A model generated the notes under the pieces. That model had not been told where the DNA came from, searched no databases, and saw only the letters and a program-made list of their open reading frames with translations. From assembly GCF_040784935.1 (NCBI RefSeq), contig NZ_CP160680.1, positions 4,558,501 to 4,622,500 of the forward strand: a stretch of 64,000 nt of DNA, given 5' to 3'. Of this stretch, positions 51,811 through 61,048 are shown one piece after another. Position 1 is the stretch's first letter, and each line of letters begins with the position of its first letter. This stretch comes from Lewinella sp. LCG006. GTDB lineage: Bacteria; Bacteroidota; Bacteroidia; Chitinophagales; Saprospiraceae. A program made the position numbers and the translations under genes.

Positions 51811-53463
51811 ATGAAAAAACTATACTTCTTTTTTTTGTTGTTCTTGAGCCTCGCACTAGGAGCACAAAACACCGTAGGCTTGTTATCTTACCAGCCTACC
51901 AAGACCTTTGCAGGGTATAATTTGATCTATCCTCATAATCAACCCAATGTTTACCTCATCGATAATTGTGGTGAGGTGGTACACGTCTGGGAGGACGAGC
52001 CCAACTGGCGCCCCGGCAATACCGCTTATTTACTCGACGATGGCCGTTTGGTGAAGACCAAGCGCCAGGCCTCCGTAGCTGGCAATCCTATCTGGGCTGG
52101 TGGTGGTGGTGCTATTGTGGAGATTCGCTCTTGGGACAATGAGCTACTGTGGAGCTTCGAGCGTAACGATGAAAACAATCGCCTCCATCACGACATTGCC
52201 ATCACCCCTCAAGGAACCATCCTGATGATTGCCTGGGAGAAGAAAACCATGGAAGAAGCCATGGCCGCCGGGCGCAGTCCTTTCTTGTTGAGTAACGGCG
52301 AACTTTGGCCTGATTATGTGCTGGAAGTAGATCCTGTTACCGACGAAATTATCTGGGAATGGCACGTTTGGGATCATCTGGTGCAGGATATTGACCCCGA
52401 TATGGGCAATTATGGTGTAGTGGGAGAACGCCCTGAACGCGTGAACGTCAACTGGGATACCAGTGATGGTGCTGCCGATTGGATGCACACCAATGCCATT
52501 GACTATGACCCCCTCAATGACCAGATTGTCTTGTCTGTTCCTACTTTCCATGAGTTCTGGATCATCGACCATTCTACTTCAACAGCCCAGGCTGCTAGCT
52601 CTAATGGTGGCTTGAGTGGCCGTGGCGGTGACCTGATGTACCGTTGGGGTAACCCCGCTGCCTACCAGCAAGGCACTGAAGCGGATCAACAGCTGTTTTA
52701 TCAGCACGATGTGCATTGGGTAGACGACTTGTTGCCAGTTACTCATCCCTATTACGGGAAAATAGCCCTCTTCAACAACCAGGTAGGAGCAGATTTTTCT
52801 ACGGCTAATGTACTGAGCCCAGTATATGATATGTATGACGGTAACTTCCCAATGACCGGCAACACCTGGGGCCCAAGTGAGTTTGATGTAGTACTCCAAC
52901 ATCCAATACCTACCCAGCTGTATTCTACTGGTCTTTCGAGCGTTCAGTTTTTGCCCAATGGCAATGCCCTGATTATAGACGGCCGCCATGGCTATGCCTT
53001 TGAGCTTTCGCCCGACAACGAAGTGGTTTGGGAATACCTGGTGCCCTTAGCAGGAGGCCAGCCCGCTACGCAGGGAGATATCTTGGAAGTCAACAACAAC
53101 CTGACATTCCGAATGACACGCTACCCCTTGGATTATGCGGCTTTCACCGATCGTGACCTAAGTTCCCAAGGCTGGATAGAGCAATCACCGGATTCAACTT
53201 TCTGTGATTTTATCCTCCCCACCAATGAATTAATGGCGGATTACCAACTGGAAATCTACCCAAATCCTACCAACGACCAGTTGACCATCGAATGGGAGGG
53301 CGGTATGATGATTGAGCTACGCTTACTCGACTTGCTGGGCCGCACGGTCTACCAAAGCAAAGAAAGCGGTGGCCGCTGTTATCTGTCTGCGAAAGATTGG
53401 CATTCAGGGATGTACATTGTGCAGATCAATGGCGTCTCGGTGAGTAAAGTGGTGGTGAGGTAG
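51811..53463 (+). CDS. Arylsulfotransferase-like secreted propeller with T9SS sorting domain
   Basis: A 550-residue exported protein, paralogue of the one at 15679. The ATG at 51811 gives the signal peptide MKKLYFFFLLFLSLALGAQ; a longer in-frame extension through the minisatellite is rejected. Family motifs are the same: TVGLLSYQPTKTFAGYNLIY, YLIDNCGEVVHVWEDEPNW, HHDIAITPQGTILMIAWEKK, WEWHVWDHLVQDIDPDMGNY, HTNAIDYDPLNDQIV and DLMYRWGNPAAYQ. The last ~75 residues are a T9SS sorting domain (YQLEIYPNPTNDQLTIEW, GMYIVQINGVSVSKVVVR). An enzymatic role in sulfate transfer is unproven for this branch. It sits after a 36-bp minisatellite. Confidence 0.85.
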   Translation: MKKLYFFFLLFLSLALGAQNTVGLLSYQPTKTFAGYNLIYPHNQPNVYLIDNCGEVVHVWEDEPNWRPGNTAYLLDDGRLVKTKRQASVAGNPIWAGGGGAIVEIRSWDNELLWSFERNDENNRLHHDIAITPQGTILMIAWEKKTMEEAMAAGRSPFLLSNGELWPDYVLEVDPVTDEIIWEWHVWDHLVQDIDPDMGNYGVVGERPERVNVNWDTSDGAADWMHTNAIDYDPLNDQIVLSVPTFHEFWIIDHSTSTAQAASSNGGLSGRGGDLMYRWGNPAAYQQGTEADQQLFYQHDVHWVDDLLPVTHPYYGKIALFNNQVGADFSTANVLSPVYDMYDGNFPMTGNTWGPSEFDVVLQHPIPTQLYSTGLSSVQFLPNGNALIIDGRHGYAFELSPDNEVVWEYLVPLAGGQPATQGDILEVNNNLTFRMTRYPLDYAAFTDRDLSSQGWIEQSPDSTFCDFILPTNELMADYQLEIYPNPTNDQLTIEWEGGMMIELRLLDLLGRTVYQSKESGGRCYLSAKDWHSGMYIVQINGVSVSKVVVR

Positions 53464-53474
53464 GGCAGTAGAAC

Positions 53475-53527
53475 AAAGAGCTTGTTAGACGATCGGGATT
53501 CATTACCTTTCTCTAACAAGCTCTTTT
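53475..53527. terminator. Bidirectional terminator between convergent genes
   Basis: Arms AAAGAGCTTGTTAGA and TCTAACAAGCTCTTT with a 22-base loop and T-rich ends, between the ASST-like gene and the 140-residue protein gene. Confidence 0.8.
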
Positions 53528-53536
53528 ATCAGTAGC

Positions 53537-53959
53537 TTATTCGACGATGTACACGTTGTAAACCCAACGCATATCGTCAAAGTCAACGTAGAACTGGTAC
53601 CTGCCTCCTTGAGAATTCAGCATTGCTAAACGGATTCGACAAGCAATACCATCTTCATTGACGCAGTAGAAAGACAAGAATTCATCTCCGTCCTGATCAT
53701 AGCTGGAGCCTTCCGCTTTCATCACGTTGTAGATTTGGGTCTCTGCCGAGTAAATGACAATTTGTTCGTGATCAATGTCGATAACAATGGGCATTTGGGT
53801 GGGCTCGAAGTCTGTCCAATTGCTCCAGTTGTAATTGTCTACCATGTACTGATAGGCAAACCCAGTGGTCTGCATGCTGATGACCTGACTAAAGGAAAAA
53901 GTACTGAAGAGTGAAAAAGCCAGGAATAATAGCGTTGATTTTGCACTAGATGCAGTCAT
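53537..53959 (-). CDS. Small exported protein, unknown
   Basis: A 140-residue protein with a signal peptide ending FSFSQ. The rest is rich in aromatic and acidic residues (YNWSNWTDFEPTQMPIVIDI, SAETQIYNVMKAEG, YVDFDDMRWVYNVYIVE), suggesting a small beta-rich periplasmic or secreted domain. I recognise no family. It has no partners. Confidence 0.6.
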   Translation of the reverse strand: MTASSAKSTLLFLAFSLFSTFSFSQVISMQTTGFAYQYMVDNYNWSNWTDFEPTQMPIVIDIDHEQIVIYSAETQIYNVMKAEGSSYDQDGDEFLSFYCVNEDGIACRIRLAMLNSQGGRYQFYVDFDDMRWVYNVYIVE

Positions 53960-54022
53960 TTTGAAATAAGAGTTTTAGTGGTAAATAGAAATTGATGAGC
54001 CCTCATTAGCCCAATAATAACA

Positions 54023-54049
54023 AACGCTTCCTCTTGAAAAGGAAGCGTT
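54023..54049. repeat. Orphan hairpin
   Basis: Arms AACGCTTCCT and AGGAAGCGTT with a 7-base loop. It lies between the 140-residue gene and the SOUL remnant, at no gene end, and may be a terminator left over from a deleted gene. Confidence 0.45.
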
Positions 54050-54165
54050 GAGCGTACGTTCTTGGTAGTAATTTCCTACTTAAAAAATTTGCTCAAGACA
54101 AATGTACGAAACGGTTCATATTGTCAAACTATAAATATATAAAGTACGTAGTTTTTTTGTGTTCT

Positions 54166-54445
54166 ATGACCATGTTGTTTATGGTGTCGCAAAAACACAA
54201 TAAGGAAACACTCCCGCGCCCTAATCAATCTGATATCTCATTTCACGAAGAACCTGCTAAAACAGTAGCAGCTATCACTTTCGGTGCTTGGGCAAATGAT
54301 GAAAAAAATGAAAAACACAAAAGCGAATTAAAAGCAGCTTAGATGCTGAGGGGATTGCTTACACCAACCGCTTTTACCTTTTAGGATACAATGCGCCCTA
54401 CGAAGTTTTTAATCGCAAAATGAGCTTATTGTTGAGTTAGCGTAA
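54166..54445 (+). pseudogene. Truncated and frameshifted SOUL heme-binding protein remnant
   Basis: Reading from 54166 in one frame gives SQKHNKETLPRPNQSDISFH, EEPAKTVAAITFGAWAND and EKHKSELKAA, then TAG. From 54342 the next frame continues DAEGIAYTNRFYLLGYNAPY and EVFNRK, and a third shift gives NELIVELA and a TAA at 54443. Together these fit the C-terminal half of a SOUL-type heme-binding protein. Restoring one T near 54340 and one A near 54412 joins the frames, so two single-base losses in short homopolymer runs are implied. The N-terminal half is missing. Either a decayed gene or uncorrected sequencing errors. Confidence 0.65.
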
Positions 54446-54619
54446 CCTTGGTAAAAGACTCGCCACCGTTAGGTTCAGTTATAAGATCGGTTTAGGTCAT
54501 AAATATTTAATATTCAGTTGTTTATTTCGTAGTAAATCAGTATATTGGAATTGGTTTTTAAATTTCTCTCTAACAATGCTTTTCCACTTCTTTCTGGAAA
54601 TAGCAAACAAATCTCTCTT

Positions 54620-57600
54620 ATGCAACGCATTCTAATCTATTTTTTTACTTTCCTACCTTTTGTTTTTCTTAATGCCCAGGCAGAACCTTGGAACTGCGGT
54701 TTACAATCTGCCCCCCCCCCGCAGGAATAGTCCAAGGGGGATGTATTAACGACACCCCTTATGATGATATTCCAATTTACCGACCTTATAACCAAGCTAT
54801 TCCAGTGCTAAAAGTAAAGGTCAATTTCATCTTTTGGGAACATGAAACACCCCTTGTAGAACCCGATGGTAGTAGCAGCTACGGCAATTTTGATCTTTCT
54901 GATCCCGATGAGGCTCAATTCATTGATAATATGATTGCTGATATGAATGCCAGGATAAGAGACATCAACATACCTAACAATAACAATTGTCTGGTAGCGA
55001 CAGATTCGGATTTCGGGCAACATCTCCCGGATGCTCGCATCGAGTTCGATGTAGAGAAATATGTGATTCGGGATAGCTACTTGTGGAATATTCAAAACGC
55101 AACCGATGGGGCGTTTTATTGTCCCACTGCCTGGGCGGCAGAATATACGGATCGAGCCTTTCAGAAACTGGCACAAGCTGGTGTACGTGATGGTATTCAC
55201 GTATTCTTTGGCCAGGAAGGTACTCCGTACCAGCGTTTATTGGTGGATGGAGATGTGAGTATTGTTAATGGTAATTTCAGTTCTTTCGCCAGCTCCACAG
55301 ACTGCTCTGAATTTCCGGGAGAGCAGGGCAACCTGAATCAGCGCCAACGTGTTGCAATGACCAATGAGTATTTAGCATATCGCTTTAAACAACTTGCTGA
55401 TTCAGACCCAAACGATGGAATGGTTTCTTTTTATGATTTTTATAATGCTTCCAGGGTTACTGTTCATGAGCTAGGCCACTCTCTTTCTTTAGGCCATGTA
55501 CAAACTTGCGATGAGAACATTATGCACGACCTTGAAGACAATGGTGCAGGACCAAGAAATTTCCTGACACCTACCCAATTGGGAGAAATGCACCGTTCGC
55601 TCTATATAGAAAGTGCCCGGCAACACGTAGTTTGTGAAATAGGAGGCGTACAACCTCGCTATATTGTTGATGACCAGACGTGGGCATTTGATACCAAAAT
55701 GTATTCAGATTTGGTCTTGGAACCAGGAGCTAGTCTCACCATTTGTGGTAATCTTTACATGCCTGATGGTGGGAGAATTATCGTGAAAAATGGTGCCCGC
55801 TTGATTATTGATGGCGGACTTGTTTCCCTAAACAGAGAAGAATACGAAAACTGTCCTGACGCGTTTTGGCAAGGAATATTTGTGATTGGTAACCCTGACA
55901 GAATTCATGCCAATGTAGATGTCTTCAACCTCCTGCCTGATGATCCAGGGGTGGTACTGCTAAGTAACCAGGCCACTCTGGAACGCGCTCGTGTAGCTAT
56001 TACTGCTGCTAACGATTTTCGGAGGGCTGGAACTCCACCGCCACCGGGACAACCTTCTCCAGCGACTCCGGAGACGGCGCTTTATGGCGGAATTGTGCAG
56101 GCTGAAAATGCAATATTCAGAAACAACATTATAGGCGTAAGTATTGCAAATTATGGCTTTGACAACGCTTCCTTCTTCAGTGGATGCCAGTTCTTCTCCG
56201 ATGACGAATCTGCCCGATTCGGGGTAATGGTGCACCGGAGCCGAAACATCGATTTCAACGACTGCACTTTTAGTCAGATCAATGGGACAGGAATCAGCGT
56301 AAACAACGGCCAGGTCAACGTACTACGAGGCAACACTTTTTCTGATTCCGACTACGGCATCTATGGAGTAGGTTTTGATCCATTGGGCGAAACCATTATT
56401 GTAGGTGCAGAGGACGAAGACCTTAATCGGAACGAGTTCAATACCAATGGGGTAGGCATCTATGCCGGAGGCGTTTATAACATTGAAATTTATTCTAATG
56501 ATTTTCGCAATAACAACTTCGGCGTAAATATTAGTGGTGAAACGGGCTTTTTCATTAAAGGTAATGACTACGAAGATCATATTGTTGCTGAAAATTATGA
56601 GAACACGGGAGAAATTAATATCAACAAATCGGAATGCAATAATTACCAAGATGCCGGCTACGGCCTGCGCTTCCTGGGTGATAATCTCAGCGTAGCTTTT
56701 GATGGCAATAATTTCGAGCGAGTAGACCTCAGTCAGGGTAACTTTCCAAATATTGATGTCTATTTACGGGAAGGAACACAAAATGGCAATACGGTGCTGG
56801 GGCGCCTCAAGACCCAGGGATCTACCTCTAATGGTGCCGAAAATGATTTTAGCGGATTCGGCTTTATTCCCGACAACTCCCCTGACATCAGAACCAAAAC
56901 CAGCTCATTTGCTGGACAATATCTTACGGAGCAGTTCTTTTATTATTCGCCTATCGTAGCTCACCAGGATTTTGTGCCAGCATGTAGCTTGAATAACCCT
57001 TGTACCGGAGAAGTAAATAATTTTTATCATTTCTTTATCACGGAACCAGTTATCGATACCCCTTGTGGCACCGATGGTTTCACCGGAGACGGCAACGAAT
57101 GCACCAGTAAAGAATGCCTGAACAGTTATAATAACAATTTGGCAACGGTTGCAGCCAACTGGGATAACAACGCTCGAAGTGGAATACTGAACCTGATTAA
57201 CAGCGGACAAACCTTCCAGAGTGCGCAGCATCTTAACGCGGCTAGTCCACTGGTATCGGAAGAGGTGCTTACTGCTTTGGTGCAATCCAATAATTTCACT
57301 ACAGCAGCCAAAGCTCAGTTACTGGCCGCCAACGTTCCCTTGAGTTCTTCCTTACTCGCACTGGCCCAGTCTACACTGAGTAGCAGCCAATGGAATCAGC
57401 TACTATACAAGCAGCAGCAGGAGCCCCACAGTGCCAGAGTCATGCAAATATTGCAGTACCAACAAGCAGAGCAGCGTAAAAATCAAGCACTACTGGCTAC
57501 TGCCAGCTATTTATATAGCCACGGGACAGTTAGTGATGCGGTGGATGTGCTGGTTCAGGATGGTACACGCCTGGCAAAGCGCGCTTTGATTAGCCTGTAT

Positions 57601-58170
57601 CTCAAAGAAGGCAATCAGGTAGCAGTAGCCAATGTCTTGGCGGCTTATCCCACCGTGACAAGTTCTGACCAAGAATACCACTACGTGATAGATGCAGCTA
57701 TATTAATGGTCAATGAGCAGGCTTTAACCACTGGTCTGGAAGCTGACCTTTTGGCTGTTGCGGAGGAGGAAGGCCCATTCTCTGGCTATGCACAATCTAT
57801 CCTGCTTGAAAGTCACAACAAGCTGTTTAGCCCTGATTTGCCTATCCCTGCTTTGCAGGCCTTGCAAGCCGAACCGATCACCGAACAGCCCTCTGCTTCG
57901 ATGATGACCACTAAAGCAACGGATTTGGAAACCCGCGAACACTTGCTGATTAGCCCCAACCCGGCGAGTAATTCCGTAACAATTGAGTTTCCTACATCAC
58001 AGGCGTCTGTTCCTTTAGAGCTAATAGATCTGCAAGGGAGGATCATCTTCTCGACGCTGTTCACCGACAAACAACAGATCAACCTACAGGGACTCCCGGA
58101 AGGATTGGTGCTCGTTCGCTTGCATCTGCCTGATCGGGTCGTTTCCCAAAAGCTTCTTATTCAAAAATAA
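54620..58170 (+). CDS. Secreted metzincin-like metalloprotease with beta-helix and T9SS domains; frame broken at a C10 tract
   Basis: The signal peptide MQRILIYFFTFLPFVFLNAQ starts at 54620, but its frame ends at a TAG (54728-54730) after ten C's (54711-54720). The mature protein continues in another frame, from the end of the C-run to 58170. With 8 or 11 C's the two would join into one protein of about 1180 residues. The mature part holds the zinc site HELGHSLSLGH (DNA 55465 onward) followed by the met-turn-like NIMHD, resembling pappalysin/M43-type enzymes. A right-handed beta-helix with many N-rich turns (for example NTFSDSDYGIYGVG) spans about residues 400-700, then a helical segment, then a T9SS sorting domain. 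Phase variation is inferred. Confidence 0.75.
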
Positions 58171-58185
58171 TTGATTATCCCTAGC

Positions 58186-58217
58186 GTAGCCCTTTTGCAA
58201 TGCAGCAAAAGGGCTAC
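58186..58217 (+). terminator. Terminator hairpin after the metalloprotease gene
   Basis: A 13-base perfect stem (GTAGCCCTTTTGC / GCAAAAGGGCTAC) around a 6-base loop, 16 bases past the stop and 17 bases before the next start. Confidence 0.75.
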
Positions 58218-58233
58218 TACTAAATAGCTTACC

Positions 58234-59745
58234 ATGCATAAGATAATGCTCTATTTCTTTTACCTTTTTTCGTATACCTTAATCGCTCAACCTACTTTTG
58301 ATCATCATTATGATATTGTTGGAACTGCTGGAACTGATCGGGGGACTAGAATCACGGTTCACGATGAAACAATGTTTTTTCAATCGATTTCAGGAAATGG
58401 CCAATACCCGTATTATAGGCTGTTACAACTGGATTTTTATGGAAATAGCTTATGGCATTTGGATTTGATTGGAGATAGTAGTTACGGATTAAATATGGGG
58501 AGTGATATCTACCCATTAGACGATGGTAGCTACGCAACGCTTTATTATCGAACCTATCCCGAGGCTAACTGGGCTATTTATTGGCTCAACTTTGACCAGA
58601 ACGGTATCATTGATGACTTTATCGTCTCCGATACTTCCTATACAGAATTGGTGCTTAGCTGGGAACCTGTCTCTGACGGATTTTTAGCCTGGATCGATAG
58701 ACTTGGTGCCCCTATGGTCGCACGCAAGTATTCACAGCAGGGTGAAACCCTGGCCGAATGGGAGCACAGTGAGGTGGATTATTACTACCAGGCTGGCGGA
58801 AATATTGTTCCCCTTCCCGATGGCGGCTACCTCTATCTCAATGACTACAACATACCTGGTCAGCGCGAAACCCTCTGGGGACGGCGCGATGCACAGGGGC
58901 AGTTGCTGTGGCAACACCAGAATGAGTTATTGACTTATACTGGGCATTCCGGCGAAAAGATCATTTTTACTACTGATAGTCTGGTGGTCGTATCTGATTA
59001 TCTCAATCGGAATCATCCCTTGTCTGATCACAATGGCGACTACGTACTGCATTGTCAAAATCTGGATGGGGATTGGCTTTGGGACTATCCCTTCAATTAT
59101 AGAGGAGACCACGGCATCACCCGTATTATTCCAGCGGCTAACGGCGACATTATCGGTTCAGGCTACTGGGTGGTGGAGGATTGGCTGGGCGAAGAAGGTA
59201 ATGTAAGCCGTGCTGCCTGGCTGTTTCGTATGAGCCCGCAGGGCGAGTTGCTCTGGAACCGTTACTACGTACCTGCCAATAATCCTGATATGGATTACCG
59301 CTTCTACGATGTGGCGGAATTACCCGACGGGCGCATTGCCGCCAGCGGCCACTATTTTGATACCTTTCCCAATGGATCGCTTGATGCCGATGCCTGGATC
59401 GTGGTCACTGATGCCGAGGGTTGCCTCTACCCCGAGGACTGTACCAGGGATGTGGTCGTCAGTACCGAAGATTTCGCCTTGCTTCCTACACCAGCGAAAA
59501 AGCAGCCGTATTTTCAAGTGCGTACCAACCCTGTAGCCAGCAGCACTCCGTGGGTCATCGATTGGCGAACAACTACGCTACCTCAGCAAGCTTATTTTCA
59601 ACTGTTTGACCTTAATGGCCAACTCCATGGCACCTGGCCTGCCGAGCAAACACTTTCGCCAACAAATTTAGCCGCTGGACTTTATCATTTGGTACTCTCT
59701 GTGGAGGGGCAGGTGGTGCAGACGCAGCGGGTAGTGGTGCAGTAA
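58234..59745 (+). CDS. T9SS-exported propeller-like protein
   Basis: A 503-residue exported protein. The signal peptide is MHKIMLYFFYLFSYTLIAQ. The body has blade-like repeats (RLLQLDFYGNSLWHLDLIG, VPLPDGGYLYLNDYNIPG, NGDIIGSGYWVVEDW, LPDGRIAASGHYFDTFPNG) similar in style to the duplicated T9SS proteins at 32405/34541 but distant in sequence. The last ~75 residues form a sorting domain, atypical in lacking the usual YPNP box (YFQVRTNPVASSTPWVIDW) yet with LAAGLYHLVLSVEGQVV near the end. It begins directly after the terminator of the metalloprotease gene. Function unknown. Confidence 0.75.
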   Translation: MHKIMLYFFYLFSYTLIAQPTFDHHYDIVGTAGTDRGTRITVHDETMFFQSISGNGQYPYYRLLQLDFYGNSLWHLDLIGDSSYGLNMGSDIYPLDDGSYATLYYRTYPEANWAIYWLNFDQNGIIDDFIVSDTSYTELVLSWEPVSDGFLAWIDRLGAPMVARKYSQQGETLAEWEHSEVDYYYQAGGNIVPLPDGGYLYLNDYNIPGQRETLWGRRDAQGQLLWQHQNELLTYTGHSGEKIIFTTDSLVVVSDYLNRNHPLSDHNGDYVLHCQNLDGDWLWDYPFNYRGDHGITRIIPAANGDIIGSGYWVVEDWLGEEGNVSRAAWLFRMSPQGELLWNRYYVPANNPDMDYRFYDVAELPDGRIAASGHYFDTFPNGSLDADAWIVVTDAEGCLYPEDCTRDVVVSTEDFALLPTPAKKQPYFQVRTNPVASSTPWVIDWRTTTLPQQAYFQLFDLNGQLHGTWPAEQTLSPTNLAAGLYHLVLSVEGQVVQTQRVVVQ

Positions 59746-59783
59746 AGAGATTTCTAAACTGGATGGTGAGCTGAATACCTGAT

Positions 59784-60953
59784 CTACTCCAAAGCCTGTG
59801 CAAAATCCCCAATAATATCCTCCATATTTTCCAGCCCCACGCTGATGCGTAACAGTCCTGGTGTGATTCCCACAGCTAGCCTTTCCGCTTCTGTAAGTTT
59901 AGAGTGCGTGGTGGAGGTAGGGTGCGTGACAATAGTGCGGGTGTCACCTAAATTAGAAGAGCGGCTACATACTTCCAACTTATTGACGAGTGCCAAAGCG
60001 GCGTCCATCCCTCCGGCGAGGGTGCAAGTAACAATTCCGCCACCGAGCCGCATTTGTTTTTTGGCGAGCTCATGCTGGGGGTGAGAGGGTAGGAAGGGGT
60101 AGCTCACTGCTGCTACGCCGGGCTGCTGCTGTAACCATTCTGCCAGGGCGAGGGCTTGCCGACAGTGGGCGTCCATCCGAACCGTAAGTGTTTCCAGGCT
60201 TTTGGACATCAACCAGGCATTGAAAGGAGAAAGCGCTGGCCCTGTGTGGCGGCAGAAAAAGATGATCTCGTCCATCAGTGACTGGTTTCCCAAGATGACA
60301 CCACCGAGCGAGCGTCCCTGCCCATCAATCCATTTTGTAGCGGAGTGCATCACAAGATGAGCACCAAAGTCTATGGGTCTTTGCAGGTAAGGCGTCGCAA
60401 AACAATTATCGACCATGAGGAGGAGCTGATGCTTCTCCGCAAACTTGCCAGCAGCTTCCAGGTCTACCAAGGCCAGCCCAGGATTGGAAGGCGTCTCAAG
60501 TAGAAGAATGCGGGTGTTTTCCTGTACGGCCGCATCCCAGCTCTGGGGCTGGTCGGGCTCGACATAGGAGTGGCTTACGCCCCAGCGTGGCATCAAGCTG
60601 GTCAGAATTTGGTGCGTAGAACCAAAAACGGCCCGCGTAGCGAGGATATGGTCGCCGGAACGTACCAAGGCCATCAGGGCACTAAAAACGGCCGACATGC
60701 CTGATGCCGTAGCAAAACCAGCTGCTGCACCTTCCAGTAAACACATCTTGTGGATGAATTCGTCGACACTGGGGTTGTTATAGCGAGAATAGATGATACC
60801 TTCTTCTTCGCCAGCGAAGGTGTCGCGCATCTGCTCGGCACTAGGGAAGGTGAAGCTGGAAGTAAGGAACAAAGGGGTACTGTGCTCCCGGTAGTGGGTA
60901 GCATCCATTTGGCCGCGGATGGCCTTGGTAGAAAATCCTTTTTCTTTAGACAT
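59784..60953 (-). CDS. metZ: O-succinylhomoserine sulfhydrylase-type Cys/Met metabolism PLP enzyme
   Basis: A 389-residue PLP enzyme of the cystathionine gamma-synthase family. The pyridoxal lysine is K207 in HSATKWIDGQGR, and the WIDGQGRSLGGVI sequence is characteristic of the MetZ branch that makes homocysteine from O-succinylhomoserine and sulfide. YSRYNNPSVDEF, ETPSNPGLALVDLEA and SVGLENMEDIIGDFAQAL are other family motifs. Starting at 60953 rather than 60989 gives the usual N-terminus MSKEKGFSTKAIRGQ. Methionine gamma-lyase or cystathionine gamma-synthase are alternatives. It is monocistronic, 38 bases past a convergent T9SS gene. Confidence 0.85.
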   Translation of the reverse strand: MSKEKGFSTKAIRGQMDATHYREHSTPLFLTSSFTFPSAEQMRDTFAGEEEGIIYSRYNNPSVDEFIHKMCLLEGAAAGFATASGMSAVFSALMALVRSGDHILATRAVFGSTHQILTSLMPRWGVSHSYVEPDQPQSWDAAVQENTRILLLETPSNPGLALVDLEAAGKFAEKHQLLLMVDNCFATPYLQRPIDFGAHLVMHSATKWIDGQGRSLGGVILGNQSLMDEIIFFCRHTGPALSPFNAWLMSKSLETLTVRMDAHCRQALALAEWLQQQPGVAAVSYPFLPSHPQHELAKKQMRLGGGIVTCTLAGGMDAALALVNKLEVCSRSSNLGDTRTIVTHPTSTTHSKLTEAERLAVGITPGLLRISVGLENMEDIIGDFAQALE

Positions 60954-61048
60954 GTAGCTCGCTTTTTGTGGCGGGCCAAAGATAAGCATTCGAAGGTAGA
61001 GGGCGGAGGTGCAACTTGTTTTAACTGCTTTTCTGGTTCCTTCTCCGC

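Noticed and set aside
54688-54720. TTG start at 54688 for the metalloprotease as an independent gene
   Set aside because: It would give a protein with no signal peptide, while a signal peptide lies directly upstream in the other frame and is joined by a change in the C-run.
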